Positions 53,285 through 64,000 of a stretch of 64,000 bases of DNA are shown in pieces (the first letter of the stretch is position 1; each line of letters starts with the position of its first letter). A model generated the notes under the pieces. It made no database searches and had not been told where the DNA came from. It was given only the letters and a program-made list of their open reading frames with translations. The stretch lies in the NCBI GenBank assembly GCA_036365515.1, contig CM070877.1, positions 112,484,011-112,548,010 of the forward strand, in the 5' to 3' direction. The translations under genes were made by a program, and so were the position numbers. Source of the stretch: Torymus aiolomorphi (Eukaryota; Arthropoda; Insecta; Hymenoptera; Torymidae).

Positions 53285-54205
53285 CAGAGAATATAGAATA
53301 TATTATCTTTACGCATAGAAGGTCGGATCGGGGGGTTTCGGTGAAGCCGAGTTAAGCGTTAGTTCCGTACCCCATGAGGCAGGCGGCGCTACGTTCGGGG
53401 TACGCGCGAGATTCAAATAGCATTAGTAAGGAATCAACTTGAACCGTAAATCTTGGTCATTTATTTGGATAAAGTTACTAAATATTTAGTTTATAATTTT
53501 TTATCAATATTTTTAAGTAAATATATACTTAATTTATAGATGGACGTTACATCTTTGAAAACTAGACAAATTATGTGGAATTTAATAAATTCGTTAAACG
53601 ATACATATTGAATTAACTATCACACATTTTAATGAAAATTAAAGTTAGATAAAATGTTCTACAAAAGTTGTTATGAGTTTTAAAATAATTAGAACTTTAA
53701 CGAACAAGATTTTAGCAACTAATTTTATGATAATACTCCTAAAACATCAGCAGTATTTAAATAAAATTAGTTGCCAAAATCTTGTTAGTCTAAAGTCCAA
53801 TTATTTTATAACTTGAATGAAAATGTTAATAAAAAAATTAAAACAATTATAAGTAAGCTTAAAGTATTTAGAAATATTATAATTTTTTATGCAGCATATT
53901 GGTAAGTATTTTTTATTTGAATGCGTGCACAAAGTGTAAATGTTAGTATATAAAAGAGTAATATATTTATAAAAAGATACAATTCATTTCAAATAAAATT
54001 GATTTTATAAAAGAATCTTACTTTTCTAATGATATCATAAAACTAAATGCATTAGTTATGCATATATACAATATAAAAACGGCGGGAGAACAGCAACAGA
54101 AATTATAGAAAAGCGCGGCGGCGCGAAAACAACAATCAGTGTTTGTTTTGTTTTCATTCCGCGAGTAACGGCCGATCCATGCAGATGTGCCGTATATAGT
54201 TTTTA
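53285..54205. repeat. Left terminal inverted repeat of P-like element
   Basis: Pairs with 58068-58989. It includes its own sub-palindrome: TAAAATAATTAGAACTTTAA...ACAAGATTTTAGCAACTAAT near 53680-53730 is inverted at 53760-53815. Confidence 0.85.
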
Positions 54206-54413
54206 CTTGAAGTGCATTTATCATTCAGTTTTATAAGTTCAGAAGTAGTAAGTTTTATTATTAGTGAAAGTAGTATTATTATTAAGTTTTATATTTTTGC
54301 ATATACTTTGTAAAAATGCCTCGGGTCGTGTGTGCATACAAGTCGTGTAGAAACACGTCTTTTAAACATCAACATCTGACGTTTCACAGGTTTCCGACTC
54401 AAAATACTCCCCG

Positions 54414-55589
54414 GTAGGTATTTTATCGTGAATATATTAGCGGACGTGAATTTCTGAAAACCATTAAGTCAAAAGTTTTTTGTTTACTATCTGTTAAGTA
54501 GATAACATGAACGTAGATTTATTAATCATGTAAATATACACATATATTCAAAGTTAAATTTTATAAAGTAGTACAATTTTAATTGGGATTCTTTTTAATA
54601 TTTATCGTTCAATGTTGTGCCAAAATATCATCTAAACGTTATCACACATTGAGTGAAAATTATTATTACAATATTTTGAAAAGCAACATACTCAATTCTA
54701 ATAACAAACTTTTTATGTTGTACTTTATTATTTATTTTGATTTTCATTCTCAATATATTATAATATATTATAATTATGTAAATAGTTAAGAAGTGTATAA
54801 TAGAAAGTTGAGTGAATGATTTTAATAAAAACAAAGATTCTGATTTCCCCTTTAGGTAAGGAAATAACAACTAAACCTTAGTAGGAAAGTCAAAAAATAA
54901 CACAGAAAATTTTTTTCCTGATTTCATTTCCCACATTATCATAATAAAAAATAACATTTCGTACATTAATTTTTTTTACACGAAATTTTATTCTATATCC
55001 CCTATACATTAGCCGTAAGTAAATCATAGTTGTTTGTAATTTTTAGAGTATGGTGATTTGCTTTGGTGATTGCAACTAGTAAATTTTCAGATTTTTATTG
55101 TTTAAAAGTTTTCAACAATACTTTGCGATGTATTTGCATGATTATTTAAATATACTTTTGATATATTTCTTTTACATTAAATAAATGAAATGACCACTTT
55201 TTACAAAATATAACCAATCAATAAAATATATAAAGATGTGTAATCAAATTTCTGTTGAATAGTATCTATTATACACTAAGAGTGTAAAATATGATGTTAT
55301 ATTGTATTAAAATAATTTTTTATATTACTTATTATTGATTGGTTTAATATATAAGCTGTTTTTGCGGTTAGAGGTTTTGCTTTGTGTGCTCATCCCTAGT
55401 AGAAAAAAATATGTTTCGAGTGGCTTTTTTGTAAATCGCATTGTACGCTAAACTATATGCACTTTTATTTTTCCTTTGATTGTAAAATTATTAACTTCTT
55501 TAGGCGGTGTACATCATAAGAATGGTCATTTTTAAATAAGTTTAATGAATCTAAATTGGCTTTTGGTCGCTTAAAAATATTTGCAAACG
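54414..55589. other. Transposase intron, AT-rich
   Basis: No coding. One CCCTAGTAGAAAAAAAT phrase at 55396 matches the ends of the 10-bp-filler elements but has no partner nearby. Confidence 0.4.
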
Positions 55590-55827
<238 letters not shown>

Positions 55828-55880
55828 GTGTGTCATATCGACGCCCGGTACGAAGAAAAGCACAATTTAGGCCTGTATAA

Positions 55881-55990
55881 AATACCGTTCGAAACGAGTG
55901 CGGAAGTTGATTATTTACTTCATGTGACTTTTCGTTGAAAAACGTCACATGAAGTAAATCATCACCCTCCGCACCAGTGTCGAAATGTAC
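55881..55990. mobile_element. Hairpin MITE (CGTCRCATGAAG), third copy
   Basis: GTGCGGAAGTTGATTATTTA then CTTCATGTGACTTTTCG pairs with AAAACGTCACATGAAG then TAAATCATCACCCTCCGCAC. Sits in the transposase intron next to the TA tract. Confidence 0.75.
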
Positions 55991-58067
55991 TAATAAATTA
56001 TTCGCATATCGTTTGACATTTTTTAAATTCATTTTTATAATTTTTATTATTCATTAAAATGATGGTCTTAACGTATTATCAACATCGTATGAATAATGTA
56101 GTCTGTATCAATATAAGTAAAATTGCTATAAGGGTACAAAATATTTAAAAGTTTAAATCGTGATGTTAACATTATAAAAATAAAAAATAATAAAACAGAT
56201 TTATAACGGCTAAAATGGTCAATTCAGTTTGATTTAACTCAGCAAAAATTTCATTAAAAATCATAGCGATGTGAAGTATTATATATTTAATACTATACAT
56301 ATAGTTTACGAGAGTGGTTACGTCGTTCTGGTATTGAAGATTTTGACATCAAGAAGATTGAAAGTAAGCGCCTTTGCAGTGAGCATTTTTTGATTACCGC
56401 CTTTTTAGTTCAAGGTGTTGGGAAAAAGTAGTTAAAAATGATAGTTACCCTATTGATGTAAATGACATTATTTTGAATGAATCGCATTTAACAAATGATC
56501 CAACATTATTAAATAATGACAATTTAAATAACAGTTTGATTAGTAACAAAAGCGTTCATTCGGATAACGTCATTGATAACTCAGATATATCTATTGAATA
56601 TCTTGATGATAGTAGTGTAAGTGCATGTATTCCGAAAAGCAGGAATGAAGTAGTGCATGATCAACTATTTAATGAAAAAGACTACTTGAATGATGTAGAG
56701 AACGTGACAGATGTCACTGTACAAAAGGATGCTAAGAATTCAGATTCTCCAGCAATTTGTACAAATCGTGGCATGATTCAAAGATCAAGACGTCGCATGA
56801 GAAAGAAATTAAAAAACCTCGGTTCACTTAAAAGTACATCAGCGGGTCTGATTAAAAAAAATCTAGAACTCATTAAAGAAAATGAAAAGCTACGGAAGCA
56901 AAATAAAGTTTTGTTGCAAAAAGTTCGACGTCAAACGAAACGTTTAAACACCAAAAAAGATTTAAATGTAAAAGAGATATTGGAAGCTGCTTCAAAATTT
57001 TTAAACGAAAATGCATTAACATTTTTAAAAATGCAACTAAATCATACTAATAAGAAAAAGAAATGGGAAGATGACGAGAAATTGCTTGCTTTGAGTTTAT
57101 ATTACAAGTCGCCGAAAGCTTACAAGTTTTTAAAACAAGAAAAAAAATTAAGTTTACCATGTTTAACTGTAATAAAAGAGTGGGTTAATGAATTAACTTT
57201 GATACCGGGTATCAACGAAGATTTATTCAAATTGCTTAAAAGTAAAGCCGAGTCAATATCTAATTATGAAAAAGAATGTGTGCTAATGTGGGATGAAATG
57301 TCAATTAGGCCGTTTTTGGAGTACAATTTAAAAGAGGATTATATCGAGGGTTTTGTTGATTTAGGTAAATATGGAAGAACGGAAGAGCAAGCAACTACCG
57401 TATTAGCATTCATGCTATCAGGTTTATCTTACAATTGGAAGCAAGCAATTTTCTTTGCATTTTCAAAAGGTCCCGTACCTGGTGATAGATTAAAAGATAT
57501 CATTCTTGATGTGATTGATTCCGTTGAAAAAGCAGGGTTAAAAATTAAATCAATGGTTTCGGATCAAGGCGCGTCAAATCAAAAGGCTATAACTGACTTA
57601 AATATTAGCGAAGATAAGCCCTATCTTGAACGACACGGACGTAAACTTTATTTCAATTTCGACGTTCCTCATCTCTTTAAATGTTTTAGAAATAATTTAA
57701 TGAAATACAATTTTGTATTAGACGATGAAACGATTTCATGGGATGCTATTCGGGAATTACGTGAAATTGAACGTTTTAAAAGTTGTAGAGCTGCCCCAAA
57801 ATTGATCGATCGACACTTAGATCCTAATAATTTTCAAAAAATGAACGTAAAGTTAGCTGTACAGATTTTTAGTGGATCAGTGTCGAGAGCGATGATGGCG
57901 GGTTTCGGTACTAAAGAATTAATAAATCCAAATTGCGTATCGACAGCTTCCTTTTTATGGTCAATGAATTGTATTTTTGATTGTTTGAACGCAAGAAATC
58001 CTAATGACTCTAATCCTGTTAGTCGCGGTTTATGTGATGCTATATACGGCACATATATACGTGTATA

Positions 58068-58989
58068 TAAAAACTATATACGGCACATCTGCATGGATCG
58101 GCCGTTACTCGCGGAATGAAAACAAAACAAACACTGATTGTTGTTTTCGCGCCGCCGCGCTTTTCTATAATTTCTGTTGCTGTTCTCCCGCCGTTTTTAT
58201 ATTGTATATATGCATAACTAATACATTTAGTTTTATGATATCATTCGAAAAGTAAGATTCTTTTATAAAATCAATTTTATTTGAAATGAATTGTATCTTT
58301 TTTATAAATATATTACTTTTTTATATACTAACATCTACACTTTGTGCACGCATTCAAATAAAAAAATACTTACCAATATGCTGCATAAAAAATTATAATA
58401 TTTCTAAATACTTTAAGCTTACTTATAATTGTTTTAATTTTTTTATTAACATTTTCATTCAAGTTATAAAATAATTGGACTTTAGACTAACAAGATTTTG
58501 GCAACTAATTTTATTTAAATACTGCTGATGTTTTAGGAGTATTATCATAAAATTAGTTGCTAAAATCTTGTTCGTTAAAGTTCTAATTATTTTAAAACTC
58601 ATAACAACTTTTGTAGAACATTTTATCTAACTTTAATTTTCATTAAAATGTGTGATAGTTAATTCAATATGTATCGTTTAACGAATTTATTAAATTCCAC
58701 ATAATTTGTCTAGTTTTCAAAGATGTAACGTCCATCCATAAATTAAGTATATATTTACTTAAAAATATTAATAAAAAATTATAAACTAAATATTTAGTAA
58801 CTTTATCCAAATAAATGACCAAGATTTACGGTTCAAGTTGATTCCTTACTAATGCTATTTGAATCTCGTGCGTACCCCGAACGTAGCGCCGCCTGCCTCA
58901 TGGGGTACGGAACTAACGCTTAACTCGGCTTCACCGAAACCCCCGATCCGACCTTCTATGCGTAAAGATAATATATTCTATATTCTCTG
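58068..58989. repeat. Right terminal inverted repeat of P-like element
   Basis: Reverse complement of 53285-54205 with a few substitutions. The transposase frame runs 50 bp into it before stopping. Confidence 0.85.
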
Positions 58990-61862
58990 GTTTGATGCCC
59001 GCCCGACATTTGCAAGACCGAGGCGAAGCCGAGGTTTTGCTGGTCGGGGCGGGCATCAGAAACACATTCATTAAAAAAAGACAACACCACTTTTTATTTC
59101 AACTAACTCTTTTTTCTCGTCACACGTGCACTTTCCTCTCTTTATTTTGTACGTGTCTAACCTTAATTCACACCGCACAAACATCTTTCGTCGGATATGC
59201 GCGCGGGCGCTCAAGCGCCGCGGGTCAGGAAATTTCGGCAGCCAATCAGAGCGCGCGGTTGGTCTAAAATAGGATGCGAAAGTTTCTCTTTCGGCCCAGA
59301 GATGCGGGCCGGAAGTACGTACTTTCGGGTGGGCGAGTAAGAAATAGTACATTACTAACGCGGGCGGAAGAGGATTATTTACCTCATGCGACGTTTTTTG
59401 GCCGAGCGAAGCGAGGTCGAAAAGTCGCATGAGGTAAAAATTCTCTTACGTCCACGATTCAGTAACGTATTTTTCCGTCCGAGGCCGCAAAATGACATTT
59501 AAGATGGCATTTTGAGGTTAAAGGGCGGAAAACATAATTTTCGGGCATAAAGTACGTAGGTACTATAAAGTTTTGTAGGAGTGTGTGAGCTATTGGGCCT
59601 CTTGGGCGTTATGTAGTACTTTATACCCGATGGCTGAATAATTTTGAAGTTACAACGTGGGCGTAAAATGTAATTTTACACGCGAGGTACGAAAAGTTCT
59701 TATGGCCGGTACTTCACTACAATTAATTGATTTCAGTACTTTCTTGTGTTTAATTTGTATAGAAATTTGAACAAATTCGAATACATTTCTGAGAATAGTC
59801 ATATACAGTTGTTTCGGAGAGTTGTTTGCATTACTTGACTATCGATAATTGATTTCACAACTTTCGTTTGTTTGATTAGCAGTGAATAATTTGAATGTAT
59901 TTAGTAACATATAATTTGTTCAGCATCAGCATACATTGACTCAAAGAAGTAAAAGACTTTTTCACTAGTATTTATTTGATTTCTTTTAAAAAATCATAAA
60001 TATTATTATTTTATAGACTAAAAAACTTCTATACTTGCCTTATTTTATACTTTCGTAGAAAGTTTTATTAACAATGTTATTATTCGTACAGTCATGAAAA
60101 AAATATTACCATTTGTAGAGAGTGGTTGTTGAATAGATGAGATTAGAATAAATAAAAGGGCTATAGACAAATTGTGTTGTTAGAATATACTTAAAAAAAA
60201 TAGTTTTTTAAAGAACGTGTTGATTGTTTTGAGAAAATATTTAAGCTCTCATTTAAAGAATTTGGTACTCAGTTTGAACGGATATTGAGAGGGAGAGAGG
60301 GAGGGGGGAGTGAAAGAGAGGGAGAGAGAGCCTGTGAGAGAGAAGGAGAGGGATGGGGTGAGAGGGAGGGAGGGAAAGACTAATACTTGCTTTAGTTTAA
60401 ACTTTTGTAAAAAGTTTTTTTAGATAGATTCCACAACTTTATAAGAGAAAATAATAAATAATTACATAGTATGTGAAAACTGCATTATGAGATTTGTTAT
60501 AGTATATTATTAATAACATTATTAAATGGTAGTATAGTTATTCAAAAAAGTTTTAAATTTGAATGTTTTTTAAGAAGCTTGATAAAATGATTACATTAGT
60601 AAAATTTTTTGAAATAATATCAAACGTGTATTTTTTTTTTAGGTATGATGATAAATTAACAATTAACAATACTATTAATTGTAAAGTCATATGAAAATAT
60701 AAATTTTTTTATTTTTATAGATACTTATACAGAGATAAATGTAGAATATGTTATGCATGCAATCCAAACTCCAGAATGCATGTTACCAAACCAGTATCAC
60801 TATGGGCAAATGCTTCATAAAAATGCTTATAGCATAACTTTCTGACGGAAACAAAGGTTCTAATGTACATACTTCGATCTACATGTCAGCACATCTTTTG
60901 CTTTCTTTAAAAGTTGATTTGAATCTGAGCACTATGTGTTTTATGTGAAAGTGAGAATAGACTCAATTATATTTACATTATATTACAGATTTATTTATTT
61001 AAAGATATAAAGAAAATATGCTCCGGCCCATACGAGTATTTAGAAAACTTGAAGCTCAAAGTTTGCCAAGAAGTTGAGTTCTTGTGTCACCTACTATTTT
61101 CATAACAGTAGCAGATACAAATTTTGTTCTTTAATTTTATCAAATTTGAAAAGCTTTGAACACAGTCATATAGTCAGTTCTTTACGAGTAACCATTGCTG
61201 CTTGTTTTTTTGATGATTGACAAAATACTCCGTACCTCCTTAATACATACTGGGTTCTGAGCTGGGTGTATTTCTTGTCTATACACAATTTTATTTGGGT
61301 ATACGCCAGCTGTCAATGCTGCTTTTACGACAGCCCAATTTTCAAAATTTAAATTTAAATTTCTGATATCACTTGATCCTCTAGCTTTTATAAAACTTGA
61401 AACTCAAAGTTGACAAAAAGTTTAGTTTTCATGCCAACTACAATTTCCGTAACAGCAGCTCATACAAAATTTTTTCACAAAATACTCATCCATATTGTAA
61501 TCAATAAAATAAAATTATAATTTCAAACTAATTCTTTCACTTTCTGTGCAATACCGTCTAAAACATCTTAGTTGTATCTCCCAACAGCTTTTGTCACATT
61601 TTGAAGATCTATTGAATGTATACGAATTGGAGAATGAAATCAGGATATTTCTACATTATTTTCTTGTAGGTCACGCTTGTAGATTTACATTTCTTCAGGC
61701 AGTTGTTTATAATATGCAAAAGTAGGTTTTTCTACCACCAACATATAGTCAAACAACATTAGCTTTGAAATGTATCAGGCAGATCACTATGTTATTTATT
61801 ATTAGAGAATTTCCAACAATCCCTCGAGAAAAGCACAGGTTGAGCTTGTTCCATGAGTCTTC
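58990..61862 (+). mobile_element. Second copy of the 13431-16322 block
   Basis: Starts GTTTGATGCCCGCCCGAC exactly at the P-like end and matches 13431-16322 to CATGAGTCTT, with few substitutions and a shorter GA tract (60285-60380). It contains an extra ~190-bp hairpin (59345-59536) that the 13.4-kb copy lacks. Truncated on both sides. Confidence 0.8.
59345..59536. mobile_element. Hairpin MITE (CGTCGCATGAGG family), fourth copy
   Basis: ACCTCATGCGACGTTTTTTG / CGAAAAGTCGCATGAGGT with the loop GCCGAGCGAAGCGAGG. It matches the insertion at 12031-12196 in reverse. Confidence 0.7.
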
Positions 61863-62048
61863 CCCATACAGCATGAAAGAAAACTGAAATAATTACATGA
61901 AATAATTCATGAATTAATACATTGAAATGATTTAGAAAGAATTTTAAAAGGAAAAAAAATTAATTTTAAATTAATTTTTAAAATAATATATGGAATCCTT
62001 ACAAAATACTTTCAAAAATCTTCCAAAAAAAATAAAAAAAGTGCTACC
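61863..62048. other. Junction into satellite, degenerate
   Basis: AT-rich stretch with AATAATTCATGAATTAAT words related to the satellite but no clean unit. Confidence 0.5.
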
Positions 62049-64000
62049 AAAAAATAATTACACGAATTAATTCTGAAAGGACTTTGAAAAGATTTTTTGA
62101 AAGAATACATAAAATAATTTCGATATTATTGCAAGTATTCTTTCATGCAATAATTCAGAAATAATTTCAGAAAGATACAAATTAATCATTCACAAAAATA
62201 ATTCAATATCTATTCAAAAATCTTACATGAATTATTTCATGAAATCTTCTGGGAAACTCGTGTGAATTAATACAAGAAATAATTTTGAATTCTTTTGAAA
62301 AAGATTTTTAGAATAAAATTTTTTAAAACAAAATAGCAAAAAAAATAATTACACGAATTAATTCTGAAAGGACTTTGAAAAGATTTTTTGAAAGAATACA
62401 TAAAATAATTTCGAAATTATTGCAAGTATTCTTTCATGCAATAATTCAGAAATAATTTTAGAAAGATACAAATTAATCATTCACAAAAATAATTCAGTAT
62501 CTATTCAAAAATCTTACATGAATTATTTCATGAAATCTTCTGGGAAACTCGTGTGAATTAATACAAGAAATAATTTTGAATTCTTTTGAAAAAGATTTTT
62601 AAAATAAAATTTTTTAAAACAAAATAGCAAAAAAATAATTACACGAATTAATTCTGAAATGACTTTGAAAAGATTTTTTGAAAGAATACATAAAATAATT
62701 TCGAAATTATTGCAAGTATTCTTTCATGCAATAATTCAGAAATAATTTTAGAAAGATACAAATTAATCATTCACAAAAATAATTCAGTATCTATTCAAAA
62801 ATCTTACATGAATTATTTCATGAAATCTTCTGGGAAACTCGTGTGAATTAATACAAGAAATAATTTTGAATTGTTTTGAAAAAGATTTTTAGAATAAAAT
62901 TTTTTAAAACAAAATAGCAAAAAAAATTAATTACACGAATTAATTCTGAAAGGACTTTGAAAAGATTTTTAGAATAAAATTTTTTAAAACAAAATAGCAA
63001 AAAAAATAATTACACGAATTAATTCTGAAAGGACTTGGAAAAGATTTTTTGAAAGAATACATAAAATAATTTCGAAATTATTGCAAGTATTCTTTCATGC
63101 AATAATTCAGAAATAATTTCAGAAAGATACAAATTAAACATTCACAAAAATAATTCAATATCTATTCAAAAATCTTACATGAATTATTTCATGAAATCTT
63201 CTGGGAAACTCGTGTGAATTAATACAAGAAATAATTTTGAATTCTTTTGAAAAAGATTTTTAGAATAAAATTTTTGAAAACAAAATAGCAAAAAAAAATA
63301 ATTACACGAATTAATTCTGAAAGGACTTTGAAAAGATTTTTAGAATAAAATTTTTTAAAACAAAATAGCAAAAAAATAATTACACGAATTAATTCTGAAA
63401 GGACTTTGAAAAGATTTTTTGAAAGAATACATAAAATAATTTCGAAATTATTGCAAGTATTCTTTCATGCAATAATTCAGAAATAATTTCAGAAAGATAC
63501 AAATTAATCATTCACAAAAATAATTCAGTATCTATTCAAAAATCTTACATGAATTATTTCATGAAATCTTCTGGGAAACTCGTGTGAATTAATACAAGAA
63601 ATAATTTTGAATTCTTTTGAAAAAGATTTTTAGAATAAAATTTTTTAAAACAAAATAGCAAAAAAAATAATTACACGAATTAATTCTGAAAGGACTTTGA
63701 AAAGATTTTTTGAAAGAATACATAAAATAATTTCGAAATTATTGCAAGTATTCTTTCATGCAATAATTCAGAAATAATTTTAGAAAGATACAAATTAATC
63801 ATTCACAAAAATAATTCAGTATCTATTCAAAAATCTTACATGAATTATTTGATGAAATCTTCTGGGAAACTCGTGTGAATTAATACAAGAAATAATTTTG
63901 AATTCTTTTGAAAAAGATTTTTAAAATAAAATTTTTTAAAACAAAATACCAAAAAAAATAATTACACGAATTAATTCTGAAAGGACTTTGAAAAGATTTT
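62049..64000. repeat. ~291-bp satellite array
   Basis: CACGAATTAATTCTGAAA recurs at 62061, 62352, 62642, 62934, 63013, 63305, 63383, 63674 and 63965: spacings 291, 290, 292, 79, 292, 78, 291, 291. Each full unit contains the perfect dyad AATAATTTCGAAATTATT flanked by GAAAGAATAC / GTATTCTTTC. The array continues past the window end. Confidence 0.95.

Noticed and set aside
62049..64000. CRISPR-like array
   Set aside because: Direct head-to-tail 291-bp units without short repeats and unique spacers; it is a eukaryotic satellite.

Overview
This is an AT-rich, repeat-saturated eukaryotic window that looks like an insect genome. The two host genes read best as insect proteins, and the TRAPP subunit in particular reads like a hymenopteran one, so a wasp is my best guess; this is inference and no species can be named. 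There is no operon structure, CRISPR array, rRNA or convincing functional tRNA.

Host genes: (1) xanthine dehydrogenase (Xdh, rosy-type) on the + strand. Sixteen exons lie between 10122 and 52024, encoding roughly the last 1010 residues (second part of the FAD domain and the whole molybdopterin domain). The iron-sulfur exons and the start codon lie left of the window. Every junction I checked has GT/AG and keeps frame, and the conserved molybdenum-site motifs are present. (2) TRAPPC4 (sybindin) on the - strand, two exons, 52358-53139, complete (217 aa). The two genes are convergent with about 330 bp between their stop codons. Xdh is greatly stretched by insertions: intron 10472-36991 is 26.5 kb, 40010-47372 is 7.4 kb and 48075-51401 is 3.3 kb.

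Repeat landscape, left to right: 1-10.1 kb is a chain of inverted-repeat elements, including a GC-richer foldback with 90-bp repeats that stay open as 30-aa repeats (1304-3221). 10.5-37 kb (Xdh intron) holds a 3.4-kb foldback (11291-14713), a duplicated 2.9-kb block, a 7.1-kb DDE/SWIM transposon with about 740-bp inverted ends (20721-27823), and a LINE split by a deeply nested stack of elements (28.9-36.8 kb). 40-47.4 kb (intron) holds hairpin MITEs, TTAA-type elements, a hAT-like element with an 8-bp target duplication, and 10-bp-periodic elements. 48.2-51.4 kb (intron) is a head-to-head pair of Penelope-like fragments. 53.3-59.0 kb is a P-element/THAP9-like transposon with about 921-bp inverted ends. 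59.0-61.9 kb is a second copy of the 13.4-16.3 kb block, and 62.0-64.0 kb is a ~291-bp satellite array running off the right edge.

The most unusual signal is a set of non-autonomous elements that share short ends close to CCCTAGYGGAAAT but carry different interiors, each built from roughly 10-bp-periodic, often palindromic units. Several nested insertions can be dated relative to each other because the opposite arm of the host inverted repeat preserves the empty site.
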